The notes: generated by a model from the sequence alone, not told the origin. A DNA stretch of 64,000 nucleotides from Streptomyces sp. CB01580 (GCF_001905795.1 NZ_LIXJ01000003.1:468332-532331); one strand, 5' to 3'. Counted from the stretch's first letter, positions 34,137 through 44,294 are shown. A program made the numbers and translations.

Positions 34137-34508
34137 CGCCGTATCGGGGGATCGTGGGGCATCCCCGACGGCGCCGCCGGGTCCTGGAGCCACCCGGGTT
34201 CCGCAGGCCCGGTCGACCGGCGGGCCGGAGGTCCACCGGGTCCGGGCCGGGGCCCGGACCGGGGCGCGGTCGGAGGGCGTCGCAGGGCCGCCGTCGGCAC
34301 GACCACCGGCACCTCACGAGCCGAAACCCCCTGAAACACGACGAATCCCCATGGGTCCGCGCGGACCGTACGGGCGGGAGCGGGGCGTGCCGTCGCGGTC
34401 CGGCAGCCCGATATCCTGATCACGCCGCGCGCCCCCCACCTCGCCCCGATCACGGTCGGGGCGCGCCGTGGCAGTCGGAGCGGCCCACAATTCGAGAATG
34501 GTGCACAG
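34137..34508. other. Intergenic region with a hairpin before the kinase gene
   Basis: No gene was recognised. A perfect hairpin CGCCCCGA-TCACGG-TCGGGGCG lies at 34442-34463, 45 bp before the kinase start. It could end the Lrp transcript or form part of the kinase leader. Confidence 0.5.
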
Positions 34509-35777
34509 GTGCTGGTAGCTGGTCGGTACCGCTTGACGTCCCCCATCGGCCGTGGCGGCATGGGTGAGGTGTGGCGCGCCGAAGACGAAGTGCTCGGCCG
34601 CGCGGTGGCCGTGAAGCTGCTGCTGGGCGATCACGCGGACGAGTCCGCCACCGCCCGGTTCCGCCTGGAGGCCCAGACGGCGGCCCGCCTGAGCCACCCT
34701 CATCTGGTGGCGGTCTTCGACTTCGGGGCCTGGGAGGGCCGCTTCTTCCTCGTGATGGAGCTCGTCGAGGGCATAAGCCTGGGCGGTCTGCTCACGGCCG
34801 AGGAGCGGCTCGACGCCGAGCGCGTCGCCCGGATCGCCGGCCAGGCGGCCGCGGGGCTGGCCGCGGCCCACCGACAGGGCATCGTGCACCGCGACATCAA
34901 GCCCGGGAACCTGATGCTGGACGCCGAAGGCTCCGTCAAGATCGGCGACTTCGGCATCGCCCAGTTCGTCGACGACCCGTCGGCCGCCCTGACCACCACG
35001 GGGCAGATCGTCGGCACCAGCCTCTATCTCGCCCCCGAGCGGGCCCTGGGACGTACCGCGGAAGCGGCGTCCGACATGTACTCCCTCGGCTGCGTGATCT
35101 ACCAACTGCTGCTGGGCGAACCGCCGTTCCGCTCGGACACGGCGACCGCCACGCTTTACCAGCACGTCGACACGGCGCCCGTGCCGCTCAGGCAGCGGGG
35201 CGTCGACGTGCCCCCGGCCTTCGACTCCTACCTGCTGGGGCTGCTCGCCAAGCAGCCCGAGGACCGGCCCACCGCCCAGCAGGTCGCCGACTGGTTCCAG
35301 AGCGACGCGTGGCGGGGCCGGCCGGAGCCCATGCCGTCGTACGGTGCGCCACCCGCCGCGGCGCCGGGCGGCGTCCCGTACGCCTCGGCTCCCGCGCCCC
35401 GGTTCGACCCCGCCCCGGCGACGGGCGGCGCACCTCAGGCCCCGGGCCCGACGACGTACCGCATGCCGCAGGCCGGGGGGCACCGGCGCCGCCAGCCGGC
35501 CCCGCCCGCGCCCGCCCTGCGGCTCACCACCGCCCGGGCGGCGATCAGGCGTCGGCCCAGGGTGGCCAGTGCCATCGCCGGTACGGTCGCCTTCATCGCG
35601 GCCGTGTACCTGGGGATGAGCCTGTTCGCCCCCGACTCGGGCCCGGCGGACACCCCGGACAGCGGTCCCACCGCGAACACCGGTCCCGCCGCGAACACCG
35701 GGGACTCCGAGACCCCGGCGCCACCGGCCAGGGACGGCGGGAACGACGAGGGCGACGAGGGCGACGAACAGGACTGA
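34509..35777 (+). CDS. Membrane-anchored Ser/Thr protein kinase (PknB-like, no PASTA)
   Basis: Encodes 422 aa. The Hanks motifs are complete: GRGGMGEVW loop at about residue 15, Lys36 in VAVKLL, HRDIKPGNLML (Asp129), DFGIAQF and TSLYLAPE. After a Pro-rich juxtamembrane segment, a single helix (SAIAGTVAFIAAVYLGMSLF, about 355-375) is followed by a short, very acidic external tail ending DEGDEGDEQD. It carries no PASTA repeats or other sensor domain. The GTG at 34509 was chosen as the only start giving an intact N-lobe. Confidence 0.9.
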   Translation: MLVAGRYRLTSPIGRGGMGEVWRAEDEVLGRAVAVKLLLGDHADESATARFRLEAQTAARLSHPHLVAVFDFGAWEGRFFLVMELVEGISLGGLLTAEERLDAERVARIAGQAAAGLAAAHRQGIVHRDIKPGNLMLDAEGSVKIGDFGIAQFVDDPSAALTTTGQIVGTSLYLAPERALGRTAEAASDMYSLGCVIYQLLLGEPPFRSDTATATLYQHVDTAPVPLRQRGVDVPPAFDSYLLGLLAKQPEDRPTAQQVADWFQSDAWRGRPEPMPSYGAPPAAAPGGVPYASAPAPRFDPAPATGGAPQAPGPTTYRMPQAGGHRRRQPAPPAPALRLTTARAAIRRRPRVASAIAGTVAFIAAVYLGMSLFAPDSGPADTPDSGPTANTGPAANTGDSETPAPPARDGGNDEGDEGDEQD

Positions 35778-36153
35778 GGGGCGCACCGCCGTGACGCCGC
35801 CAGGACCGGCGATCCGGCCGGACCCGCCCTGACGCCTTGTCGGGGCACGGCGGACCAGGGCGAACTGTGCATATTCCCGGGACCGTTGCGCGAATCGGCC
35901 ACGCGGCTTGACCAAACTTGCCAAGTCGCCCGGGGGCCTCCGCGATTTATTGACGCGGCCATGGCGACATGTGAGTGTTCGGTCGCTCGATCACGGACGA
36001 CGGCGACGCGGGCGGCCGAGGCCGTGCCTTCGAACCGACTTCTGCAGCCCGGCCTTCGGCCGAACACCGCCGGTTCGAAGACATGGCCGAACCGGATTCG
36101 ACACCGCGCGCCGCTGCCCGTGATCGGGGCCCCCACCGACCCGAGGAGCCTCG
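35778..36153. other. Upstream region of the protease gene with nested hairpins
   Basis: Holds a perfect 10-bp inverted repeat CTTCGAACCG (36028-36037) and CGGTTCGAAG (36071-36080), with a second hairpin CGGCC-TTC-GGCCG (36050-36062) in its loop. Further up, CTTGACCAA and CTTGCCAAG form a near-direct repeat (about 35910-35928). No gene was seen. Confidence 0.55.
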
Positions 36154-39100
36154 ATGAAACGCAGACCGTTGACGGCCGGGACCACCCTGGCCGTCCTCGC
36201 CGGAATGCTGGTCGTCAGCGGCGGCCAGTCGGCCTCCGCCGAACCCTCCCCGCCCGCCCCCACCGCCCGCGCCGCGATCCAGGCCGCGGTGTCGGCGGCC
36301 GACCGTGCCGCCGCCAGCGGTCTCGACACGCTGGCAAAGGGGCCGGACGAGCGGTACGAACGCCAGATGGTGACCCCCTGGGTCGAGGGCATGTACTCCG
36401 TCGCCTACCAGCGCACCTACCGCGGTCTGCCGGTCGTCGGCGGGGACGCCGTCGTGATGGCCGACTCCGAGGGCCGGGTGCGCGGCACGCAGTCGGCGCT
36501 CCCCCGGCGGATCGACGTACCGACCACGCCGACCGTCTCGGCCGCCGCGGCCGAGAGCGTCTCGCGGGGGCGGCTCGCCGCCGTGGACCGGGTGGAATCG
36601 CACCGCCTGGTGGTGCGCGCCGCGGGCAGGACCCCTCGCCTGGCCTGGGAGACGGTTCTCACCGGACGCACGGCCAAGGCACCGAGCCGCCTGCACGTCT
36701 TCGTCGACGCGGGCAACGGCAAGGTGCTCGACAGCTACGACGACGTCAAGGCCGGCACCGGCAACAGCCAGTGGAACGGCCCCGGCCCGCTGACCATCGA
36801 CACCACCGCTTCGGGCGGGAGCTACTCGCTGCGCGATCCGAACCGGACCGGGCTGAGCTGCGCCGACTACAGCACCGGCAGCGTCTTCAGCAAGTCGAGC
36901 GACTCCTGGGGCACCGGCAACGCCTCCAGCAAGGAGACCGGCTGCGTCGACGTCATGTGGGCGGCCCAGCACGAGTGGAACATGCTGCGGGACTGGCTCG
37001 GCCGCAACGGGCACGACGGCAACGGCCGCAGCTGGCCTGTGAAGGTCGGCCTGAACGACGTCAACGCCTACTGGGACGGCTCGTCGGTCTCCATCGGGCA
37101 CAACAACGCCAACCAGTGGATCGGCGCGATGGACGTGGTGGGCCACGAGTTCGGCCACGGCATCGACCAGTACACGCCCGGCGGCGCCAACAACGAGTCC
37201 GGTCTCGGCGAGGCCACCGGCGACATCATGGGCGCCCTGACCGAGGCGTACACCAACGAGCCGGCGCCGTACGACGATCCCGACTACACCGTCGGCGAGA
37301 AGATCAACCTGGTCGGCAACGGTCCGATCCGGATCATGTACAACCCCTCGCAGACCGGCGACCCGAACTGCTACAGCTCCTCGATACCCAACACCGAGGA
37401 GCACGCGGCGGCCGGTCCGCTGAACCACTGGTTCTACCTGCTGGCCGAGGGCTCCGCCCCGGGCGGCGGCAAGCCCGCCAGCCCGACGTGCAACGGCTCC
37501 TCGGTCACCGGTGTCGGCATCCAGAGCGCCGGCAAGGTCTTCTACGGCGGCATGCTGCTCAAGACGAGCGGGATGACCTACAAGCGCTACCGCACGGCCA
37601 CCCTCACCGCCGCGAAGAACCTCGACGCGAGCTGTGTCCTGTTCGACCGCGCCAAGGCGGCGTGGGACGCCGTCAGCGTGCCCGCCCAGAGCGGCGACCC
37701 GACCTGCACCTCCAACGGCAACAACGACTTCACGCTGTCCCTGGACCCGTCGTCCGGCTCCGTGAAGCCGGGCGCTTCGGTGACCGCCGCGGTGCGGACC
37801 ACGGCCGGCTCGGGCAACGCGCAGACGGTGCAGCTGTCGGCGAGCGGTCTGCCGAGCGGCGTCACCGCCTCCTTCAGCCCGTCCTCGGTGCAGTCCGGGG
37901 CGTCCTCCACGATGACCGTCTCCGCGTCGTCGTCCGCCGCGCCGGGCGCGTACACGTTCACGGTGAAGGGTGACGGCTCCCAGAGCCACACCGCCCAGTA
38001 CACCCTCACGGTCGACAACGGCGGCGGCAACCCGGGCGGCGGGGTGCCCGACATCGGCGTCGCGGCCGTGCAGGCGCACCTGACGCAGCTGAACACCATC
38101 GCCACTCAGAACGGCGGCAACCGCCGGGCGGGCAGCGCCGGTCACACCGCGTCGGTGGCCTATGTGAAGGGCAAGCTGGAGGCGGCCGGATACGCCGTCA
38201 CCGAGCAGACCTGCACCAGCTGCACCTACCGCGGCAACAACCTGATCGCCGACTGGCCGGGCGGCCCGTCCGACCAGACCGTCATGTTCGGCGCCCACCT
38301 GGACGGCGTCTCGGCCGGGCCCGGCATCAACGACAACGGTTCGGGCTCCGCCGCCCTGCTGGAGAACGCCCTCGCCCTGGCCAAGGCGAGCCCGACGATG
38401 ACCAAGCACGTCCGCTTCGCCTGGTGGAACGGTGAGGAACAGGGGCTGCAGGGTTCGAAGTTCTACGTCGGACAGCTCACCTCCGCCCAGCGCGCCGCCA
38501 TCAAGGCGTACTACAACTTCGACATGGTCGCCTCGACCAACGGCGGCTACTTCATCAACAACCTCGCCTCCGCCGCGTCCGCCCCGATGAAGGAGTACTG
38601 GGACTCGCTGAACCTCGCCCCCGAGGAGAACGTCGAGGGCCAGGGCCGGTCCGACGACTACTCCTTCCAGCAGGGCGGCATCCCCACCTCGGGCTACGCC
38701 ACGGGCGCGAGCGACACCAAGACCTCGGCGCAGGCCGCCAAGTGGGGCGGCGCGGCGGGCCGTTCCTACGACCCCTGCTACCACCAGTCCTGCGACACCA
38801 CCGCCAACATCAACGCGACCGCGCTCGACCGCAGCGCCGACGGGATCGCCTACACGGTGTGGAAGACCTCCGTCGGCAGCACGGCGCCCGTCGACGACTT
38901 CTCCGTCGCGGTGCAGCCGGCCTCCGGCAGCGTCCAGCCGGGCGGATCCGTCACCGCGACCGTGAAGGCCGCGACCACCAGCGGCTCCGCCCAGACGGTG
39001 AAGCTGACCGCCTCGGGCGCCCCGAGCGGGGTCACCGTCTCGTTCGACCCGGCCTCCGTGCAGTCGGGTTCCTCGTCCACGATGACCGTCTCCGCCGGGT

Positions 39101-39660
39101 CCCGGACCGCGCCCGGCACCTACACCCTCACCGTGACCGGTACCGGCACGGCCACCCACACCACCACCTACTCGCTCGTCGTCGGCGGTGGCAGCGGCAG
39201 CTGCCAGGCGGCCCAGGCCGTCACCAACGGCGGCTTCGAGAGCGGGGTCGCGCCGTGGAGCCAGACGGACGGTGTGATCAACAACCGGACGTCGGAGAAG
39301 CCCGCGCACAGCGGCTCGTACATGGCGTGGCTCGGCGGCTGGGGCTCCACGCACACCGACACCCTCACCCAGCCCCTGACGGTCCCGGCCGGCTGCTCGA
39401 CGTACCAGCTGTCGTTCCACCTGCGCACCGACACCGCCGAGTCGGCGGGCTCCCCCGCCTACGACACGCTCACCGTCAAACTGGGCACCAGGACGCTCGC
39501 CACGTACTCCAACGCGGACGCCACGAACTCCTACGTCCAGAAGACCTTCGACGTCGGCGCGTTCGCCGGACAAACGGTCACCCTCGGGTTCACCAGCAGT
39601 GAGGACGCCTACCTGCAGACCAGTTTCGTCGTCGACGACGTGACACTGAACGCGAGCTGA
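36154..39660 (+). CDS. Secreted double metallopeptidase: M4 (thermolysin-like) fused to M28 aminopeptidase
   Basis: Encodes 1168 aa. A signal peptide ([24 protein letters not shown]) and an FTP-like propeptide (about 30-200) precede an M4 domain with HEFGH (His331, Glu332, His335), Glu348 in NNESGLGE and the late His417 in [14 protein letters not shown]. An Ig-like module (about 528-622) leads to an M28 domain with His715, Asp727, Glu761-Glu762, Asp790 and His877 as expected zinc ligands and base. A second copy of the Ig-like module (about 910-1010) and a C-terminal jelly-roll-like domain ([12 protein letters not shown]...[12 protein letters not shown]) follow. Two peptidase classes in one chain would give endo- and exo-cleavage. 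The ATG at 36154 starts the signal peptide. Confidence 0.9.
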   Translation: MKRRPLTAGTTLAVLAGMLVVSGGQSASAEPSPPAPTARAAIQAAVSAADRAAASGLDTLAKGPDERYERQMVTPWVEGMYSVAYQRTYRGLPVVGGDAVVMADSEGRVRGTQSALPRRIDVPTTPTVSAAAAESVSRGRLAAVDRVESHRLVVRAAGRTPRLAWETVLTGRTAKAPSRLHVFVDAGNGKVLDSYDDVKAGTGNSQWNGPGPLTIDTTASGGSYSLRDPNRTGLSCADYSTGSVFSKSSDSWGTGNASSKETGCVDVMWAAQHEWNMLRDWLGRNGHDGNGRSWPVKVGLNDVNAYWDGSSVSIGHNNANQWIGAMDVVGHEFGHGIDQYTPGGANNESGLGEATGDIMGALTEAYTNEPAPYDDPDYTVGEKINLVGNGPIRIMYNPSQTGDPNCYSSSIPNTEEHAAAGPLNHWFYLLAEGSAPGGGKPASPTCNGSSVTGVGIQSAGKVFYGGMLLKTSGMTYKRYRTATLTAAKNLDASCVLFDRAKAAWDAVSVPAQSGDPTCTSNGNNDFTLSLDPSSGSVKPGASVTAAVRTTAGSGNAQTVQLSASGLPSGVTASFSPSSVQSGASSTMTVSASSSAAPGAYTFTVKGDGSQSHTAQYTLTVDNGGGNPGGGVPDIGVAAVQAHLTQLNTIATQNGGNRRAGSAGHTASVAYVKGKLEAAGYAVTEQTCTSCTYRGNNLIADWPGGPSDQTVMFGAHLDGVSAGPGINDNGSGSAALLENALALAKASPTMTKHVRFAWWNGEEQGLQGSKFYVGQLTSAQRAAIKAYYNFDMVASTNGGYFINNLASAASAPMKEYWDSLNLAPEENVEGQGRSDDYSFQQGGIPTSGYATGASDTKTSAQAAKWGGAAGRSYDPCYHQSCDTTANINATALDRSADGIAYTVWKTSVGSTAPVDDFSVAVQPASGSVQPGGSVTATVKAATTSGSAQTVKLTASGAPSGVTVSFDPASVQSGSSSTMTVSAGSRTAPGTYTLTVTGTGTATHTTTYSLVVGGGSGSCQAAQAVTNGGFESGVAPWSQTDGVINNRTSEKPAHSGSYMAWLGGWGSTHTDTLTQPLTVPAGCSTYQLSFHLRTDTAESAGSPAYDTLTVKLGTRTLATYSNADATNSYVQKTFDVGAFAGQTVTLGFTSSEDAYLQTSFVVDDVTLNAS

Positions 39661-39680
39661 CGAAGCCCGCACGGCACACC

Positions 39681-39710
39681 GGGCGGGGCGCGTGCGTACG
39701 CGCCCCGCCC
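39681..39710. terminator. Strong bidirectional terminator
   Basis: GGGCGGGGCGCGT-GCGT-ACGCGCCCCGCCC, 13 perfect pairs, between the convergent protease and XRE regulator genes. Confidence 0.8.
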
Positions 39711-39717
39711 TCACCGT

Positions 39718-41163
39718 TCAGCGGACGACGGCCGCCAGCCGGCGGGTGAAGTCGTCGTTCTCCGCACGGCCGGCGCGTGCGACGGCCAACCTGCCGAGCA
39801 GACCCCGCAGTTCGTGCCCGAGCAGCGCCGATGCCGTGACCTCCGCGGTGTCCAGCACGGGCCGGGCGATGGCGATCGCCGCCTGCGGGTCGTGGGCGCA
39901 GGCATGGGCGTCGGCCATCCGCACCAGGAGCAGTGCCCGCGCCGAGCGCATACCCGGCGGGAGCAGTTCCAGGGCGGCGCGGCTCGCCTCGACCGCGCGC
40001 AGCGCCAGCCGCCGCTCCCCGGTCGTGACGGCCAGGTCCCGCAGCGCACCGGCGGCCCCGGACTCCACCCTCAGACGCACGGAGGCGACGGACAGCCAGG
40101 GCGCCTCCCCCTCGTCCCGCTCACCGACCCGGTCCAACTGCGCCCGGGAGCGGTCGATGTGCCCCAGGGCCTGCCGGACGTCGCCCCGCACCGCGTGCCC
40201 GCGCGCCAGGTAGACGTCGCTCATGGCAGCGGCCCAGTCCCGCCCAACGGCGGCCTGCCGGACGGCGCCTCCGTAGGAGAGCGCGGAGGGCGCGTCACCC
40301 TCCAGCCGCGCCAGGGTGCTCATGTCGCTGAGCGCGGCCACCTCCGTCCCGACATGACCGGCCAGGTCCGCCCAGACCAGCGACCGGTCGAGCCAGGCCA
40401 TCGCCGTCGCGCTGCGGCCGCGCAGCAGCCGCAGGCACCCGGCCGACTGCGCGTACTCTGCGGCCAGCGGCGCCAGTTGACGCTGGTACGGGGCGGCGGG
40501 CAGTGCCATCCAGCGGAGCATGGCGTGCAGGGTGCGTTCGACCACGGCGGTCGCCCCGGGCCAGGCCCGTTCCTCGTCGGCGCGCAGACAGACCGCGAGC
40601 AGCGCCGTCAGGGCGTGCACGGTGTCGGCGTCCAGCGGCGGGCGCGCGACGGCGGCCGGACCCAGCTCGCAGAAGGCCGAATGCAGCGCGACGGTGTCGG
40701 CCAGCGCGGGCACGGCGCAGCCGTCGCGGCCGTGCAGCGGGCACACCAGCCCGTAGGTGGGCAGTCGCGCGGGCAGGACGACGTCCGGCGGCAGCATCGA
40801 GAGCAGGTCGCCGCCCGCCGGTTCGCCGGGCAGCGGACCCGTGCGGGCGCCGGTCGTCGGCCGGCGCGCCGAGTGCCCGTCCTCCGGGACGCTTCCCGGC
40901 CCCTCCGCCTCCGCGGCCTCGCAGGCGCCGAGGAGGTCGCCGCCCGCGGTCAGCAGGTCGTCCAGCCTGCGGGCGAGCGGCAGCGGCGTCTTGCGGGTGC
41001 CGTGCTCCAGTTTACTGATGGCGGTGTGGTCGTATCCGACGCGGGCGCCGACCTGGGCCTGGGTGAGCCCGGCGCGCCTGCGCCACTGGCGCAGCCGGGT
41101 CCCGAAGACCAGCCACGCCTCGGCGGTGCGGGCATCCGGCGAGGGGCCCACGTACTCGGTCAC
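39718..41163 (-). CDS. XRE-family regulator with long helical C-terminal domain
   Basis: Encodes 481 aa. The HTH is FGTRLRQWRRRAGLTQAQVGARVGYDHTAISKLEHGTRKTPLPLARRLDDLL (about residues 20-72). The rest is Ala/Leu-rich repeats of TPR character (YLARGHAVRGDVRQALGHIDRSRAQL and similar), as in the large Streptomyces group of XRE proteins often linked to small DUF397 partners; none is adjacent here. The GTG start has GGAG six bases upstream. Target genes are unknown. Confidence 0.83.
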   Translation of the reverse strand: MTEYVGPSPDARTAEAWLVFGTRLRQWRRRAGLTQAQVGARVGYDHTAISKLEHGTRKTPLPLARRLDDLLTAGGDLLGACEAAEAEGPGSVPEDGHSARRPTTGARTGPLPGEPAGGDLLSMLPPDVVLPARLPTYGLVCPLHGRDGCAVPALADTVALHSAFCELGPAAVARPPLDADTVHALTALLAVCLRADEERAWPGATAVVERTLHAMLRWMALPAAPYQRQLAPLAAEYAQSAGCLRLLRGRSATAMAWLDRSLVWADLAGHVGTEVAALSDMSTLARLEGDAPSALSYGGAVRQAAVGRDWAAAMSDVYLARGHAVRGDVRQALGHIDRSRAQLDRVGERDEGEAPWLSVASVRLRVESGAAGALRDLAVTTGERRLALRAVEASRAALELLPPGMRSARALLLVRMADAHACAHDPQAAIAIARPVLDTAEVTASALLGHELRGLLGRLAVARAGRAENDDFTRRLAAVVR

Positions 41164-41714
41164 CCGGTGCTCCGCGGAGCCGTGCGGGACGCCCCTCCCA
41201 TGCCATGTCCATGGCTCATGGCGGGAGAATAGCGAGCACGTGTGCGTGCTGTCCCCGGTGCGTCGGGAAGACGGCGCCGCCCCGCACGCCGCCCGGACAT
41301 CCGTCCCGGCTGTGCACAACACCCGTGCCTCCCCCGTCGGTTGGACCGGGCGGGGTTGCATGAACAAGTGGCTCGCCGGGCATAGGACCGGTAGTCCGAG
41401 TGGAGGTGGTGGCCGTGGGCCGCATCAGGATCGTCCGACGTCCGCAGCCGCCGTCACGGCCGCGCCCCCTCGACCTCCGGACCCCGTCCGGCCGCCCGTT
41501 GCCGTACTGAGTCCGCGCGGCGCGGTGCGCGGCTTCTTCCGCGGGACCGCCGCACGACCTGGCCGGTGAGGAAGAGCCGCAGGGTGATGTGTGCGCAGGA
41601 CCGGAGCCCTTCCGGTGGTGTTCCGCGTACCGGCCCCGGCCGGCGCTTCCTGGCGTCGGTGGTGGGACGCGACGGACTTCTCGCGCCCGTCCACCACCGG
41701 TCGGGAGTCGGTTC
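41164..41714. other. Region without a recognised intact gene
   Basis: 551 bp upstream of the DedA fragment. Open frames on both strands lack family features and ribosome sites. Next to two damaged genes, it is probably degraded sequence. Confidence 0.5.
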
Positions 41715-41892
41715 ATGGAGTACGCAGTGCTGGGGCTCGTTCGGGAGCCTGTGAGTGGTGTCGCGGGCCGAGCGGCCGATCTCGTCGACACGATGGGAGG
41801 CCCGGGGGCCGGTCCCGCCATCGCCCTGGAGAACCTCTTCCCACCGCTGCCCGGCGAGGTCGTCCTGCCGCTGACCGGCTCCGCGGCGGGCC
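41715..41892 (+). pseudogene. N-terminal fragment of a DedA-family membrane protein
   Basis: The frame from ATG 41715 reads MEYAVLGLVREPVSGVAG, then DTMGGPGAGPAIALENLFPPLPGEVVLPLTGSAA, which is the start of a DedA protein including its diagnostic ENLFPPLPxEVxLP box. Homology ends at about residue 59, and the usual remaining 130-150 residues (RxxPxxR region, later helices) are missing. Downstream the frame runs out of phase into the reductase gene. DedA proteins flip undecaprenyl or other phospholipids; this remnant cannot. Confidence 0.75.
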
Positions 41893-41988
41893 CGGTTCCG
41901 CGGCGGCCCTCCCTGATCGATGATGGGGCCCAGGGCCGCCGTCCTCGGTACGGCACCGGCCGACGCGGAATCAGGAAGAAGGGGTCCC

Positions 41989-43321
41989 ATGCGGGAAGCG
42001 ACACCGGACCGGTCTCCGTCGGACGAGGGGCCCGTTCACGGTCCGGACGAGGAGGCCCAGGTCATCGTGGTCGGGGCGGGGCCCGCGGGCTCGTCGGCGG
42101 CCTTCCATCTCGCGCGGGCGGGGGTCGACGTCCTGCTCCTGGAGAAGTCCGGTTTTCCCCGGGAGAAGGTGTGCGGGGACGGTCTGACGCCGCGCGCGGT
42201 GCACCAGCTCATCCGGATGGGCGTCGACATCAAGGCTCCGGGGTGGACGCGTTCGCGCGGGATGCGCTGGGTGGCCGGGGACCACCGTGTGCACATCGAC
42301 TGGCCGTCGCTCGGGCGCTACCCGGATTTCGGGCTGACCCGCAGCCGGCACGACTTCGACGACATCCTGGCCCGGCACGCCGTCGCCGCGGGGGCCCGGC
42401 TGCGCGCCGGGGTGAAGGTGACCGGGCCGTCGACCGACCGGGCCGGGCGCGTCACGGGCGTCACGGCCACCACGACCGCGACCAAGGAACCGCTGACGTT
42501 CCGCGCGCCGATCGTGGTCGCCGCCGACGGCGCATCGGCCCGCCTCGCAATCGCCCTGGGGCTGCAACGGGACGCGCGCAGGCAGATCGCGACGGCCGCC
42601 CGCCGCTACTACCGCAGCCCGGAGCGCTCCCGCGAGGACTACCTGGAGCTGTGGGCCGATCTGCGCTTCCCGGACAGCGACGCCCACCTCCCGGGCTACG
42701 GCTGGATCTTCCCCATGGGCGACGGCCGGGTCAACGTCGGTCTGGGTGCGCTGCCCCACCGCAAGCACGGCTCGGCCGATCTGCGCGCGGCGCTGGACCG
42801 GTGGCTTGACCGTACCCCGAGCGCGTGGGGGCTGAGCGAGGAGAACGCCGAGGGCCCCGTGCGGAGCGCGGCTCTTCCGCTGGGCTTCAACCGTCATCCC
42901 CTGTACACCCGCGGACTCCTCCTCGTCGGCGATTCCGGGGGCATGATCAGCCCCTGGAACGGTGAGGGCATCGGGCAGGCCATGGAGGCGGGGGAGGTCG
43001 CGGCCGAGACCGCCGCGCTCGCGCTCGCCCTCCCCCCCGGGACCCGGGAGGGAGCGGGTGCTGCGCGGCTATCCCGTGGAGATGAACCGCCGCTGGGGGC
43101 GCTACTACCGCCTCGGCAACGCGGCCGCCGACCTCGTCTTCAGCCGGTCGGGGTTCCAGCCGGTCCTCAACCGGTACGTGATGGGGTCGCCGTTCCTGCT
43201 GAACACCCTCGCCCGGCTGCTGACCAACCTCACGGACCGGCCCTCGCGCGATCTCGTCGACCACCTGCTGAACGGTGTCGTACGCGTCGTGCCGGAACCG
43301 AGGACGCGGACCGGACGCTGA
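41989..43321 (+). pseudogene. Geranylgeranyl-reductase-family FAD protein with a one-base frameshift
   Basis: The N-terminal part carries QVIVVGAGPAGSSAAFHLARAG (FAD), CGDGLTPRAV, RSRHDFDDIL, ADGASARLAIALG, GYGWIFPMGDGRVNVGLG and LLVGDSGGMISPWNGEGIGQAMEAG. After ALALALPPG the frame is lost at a run of seven C (43032-43038). With one C removed the protein continues naturally (GPGRERVLRGYPVEMNRRWGRYYRLGNAAADLVFSRSG) to a stop at 43319-43321, giving 443 aa, the normal size. Either a true frameshift or a homopolymer sequencing error. The intact enzyme would reduce isoprenoid chains such as menaquinone tails. Confidence 0.85.
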
Positions 43322-43381
43322 GCCGGGGCGTGCGTCGCCGGGTGTCGCGCTGCCGCCCGCCGACCGGAGTCGGGTCCCGGT

Positions 43382-43399
43382 GCCGTCGCCCGCGACGGC
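43382..43399. terminator. Bidirectional hairpin between convergent genes
   Basis: GCCGTCGC-CC-GCGACGGC between the reductase gene and the LysR-like gene. Confidence 0.5.
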
Positions 43400-43435
43400 T
43401 GCCGTAGGACGTCGGCCGGGGACGAGGGACAGCCC

Positions 43436-44236
43436 TCAGGACCGGCGGCGGGGCCTTCCGCGCCTGCTGCCGCCCTTGGTGCCGCCGCCGGAGGTGCCGC
43501 GTCGGCCCTTCCCGGCCGTTTGGCCGGCCGACCTGCCGGTCGCCCTGCCCGCGCCGCCGGCCGAGGACTTGCGGCGTGCGTCGCCCGTGCGGGGGCGCTC
43601 GTCCTTCGGCTGCGCCGGGGTCCTGGGACGGCCCCGCGTGCTGTTGACGGTCCGGCCTCGGACGATGCCGATGAAGTCGTCCACCAGGTCCGTCGTCTCG
43701 TCCTCCGGCCACGACAGCGCGACCCGCGACTGAGGGGCGTCGGTCACCGTCCGGTAGGTGAGGTCCTTGCGGTGGTGGAGGCGGGCGAGCGACTGCGGGA
43801 CGACGAGGAGACCCACTCCGGCCGCCACCAGTTCGACGGCGTCCCCGGTCGTGGCGGGGCGCTCGATCGCGGGACGTCCCGGCGGGCACTCCCAGTCGAG
43901 GGTGTCGTCGAGCGGGTGCAGCACGATGTCGTCGGCGAGGTCCTCCGTGGAGACCTCATCGGCCGCCGCGACGACGTGGTCCTTCGGCACCACCACGACG
44001 GTCGTCTCCGTGTAGAGCGGGATCGCGCTGAGGCCCGTCCGGTCGGTCGGCAGCCGCAGCAGCCCGGCGTCGGCGCCGCCGTCCCGCAGCAGGCCGGCCG
44101 CCTCGGCGGCCGGCACCGCGACGAGCTCCAGCGGGACGTCGGGCAGCCGTTCGCGCCAGATCCGCACCCACTTGGCGGGCGTCACCCCCGGGGCATGGGC
44201 GAGCCGGAACACGGGGGCTTCTTCGGAGCTGGTCAC
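43436..44236 (-). CDS. LysR-type effector-binding domain without HTH, with AT-hook-like basic tail
   Basis: Encodes 266 aa. Residues about 8-192 form a periplasmic-binding-like effector domain of the LysR type (FRLAHAPGVTPAKWVRIWRERLPDVPLELV, LPLY-like IPLYTETTVVVVPKDH, AVELVAAGVGLLVVPQSLARL). The N-terminal HTH of LysR proteins is missing; the protein starts right at the effector domain. The tail (193-266) is rich in Arg, Lys, Gly and Ser and contains RGRPRTP at 201 and RGRPRRR at 259, both matching the AT-hook core. DNA binding through this tail is inferred. It is divergent from DUF5997 across 58 bp. Confidence 0.8.
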   Translation of the reverse strand: MTSSEEAPVFRLAHAPGVTPAKWVRIWRERLPDVPLELVAVPAAEAAGLLRDGGADAGLLRLPTDRTGLSAIPLYTETTVVVVPKDHVVAAADEVSTEDLADDIVLHPLDDTLDWECPPGRPAIERPATTGDAVELVAAGVGLLVVPQSLARLHHRKDLTYRTVTDAPQSRVALSWPEDETTDLVDDFIGIVRGRTVNSTRGRPRTPAQPKDERPRTGDARRKSSAGGAGRATGRSAGQTAGKGRRGTSGGGTKGGSRRGRPRRRS

Positions 44237-44294
44237 CCCGCAAGGTTACCGGCCCTGGTCAGAGGCGGTGCGCACGCTCGATACCCTGGACACC

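Noticed and set aside
35947..39714. Long open frame on the minus strand opposite the double protease
   Set aside because: It is the mirror of a GC-rich gene. The plus-strand protein has a signal peptide and two complete peptidase active sites; the minus-strand product has no recognisable domain and is Gly/Arg/Val-rich.
41920..41988. Upstream ATG for the reductase gene
   Set aside because: The family N-terminus begins after ATG 41989, which has GAAGAAGGGG upstream; the longer start would add residues overlapping the deletion scar.
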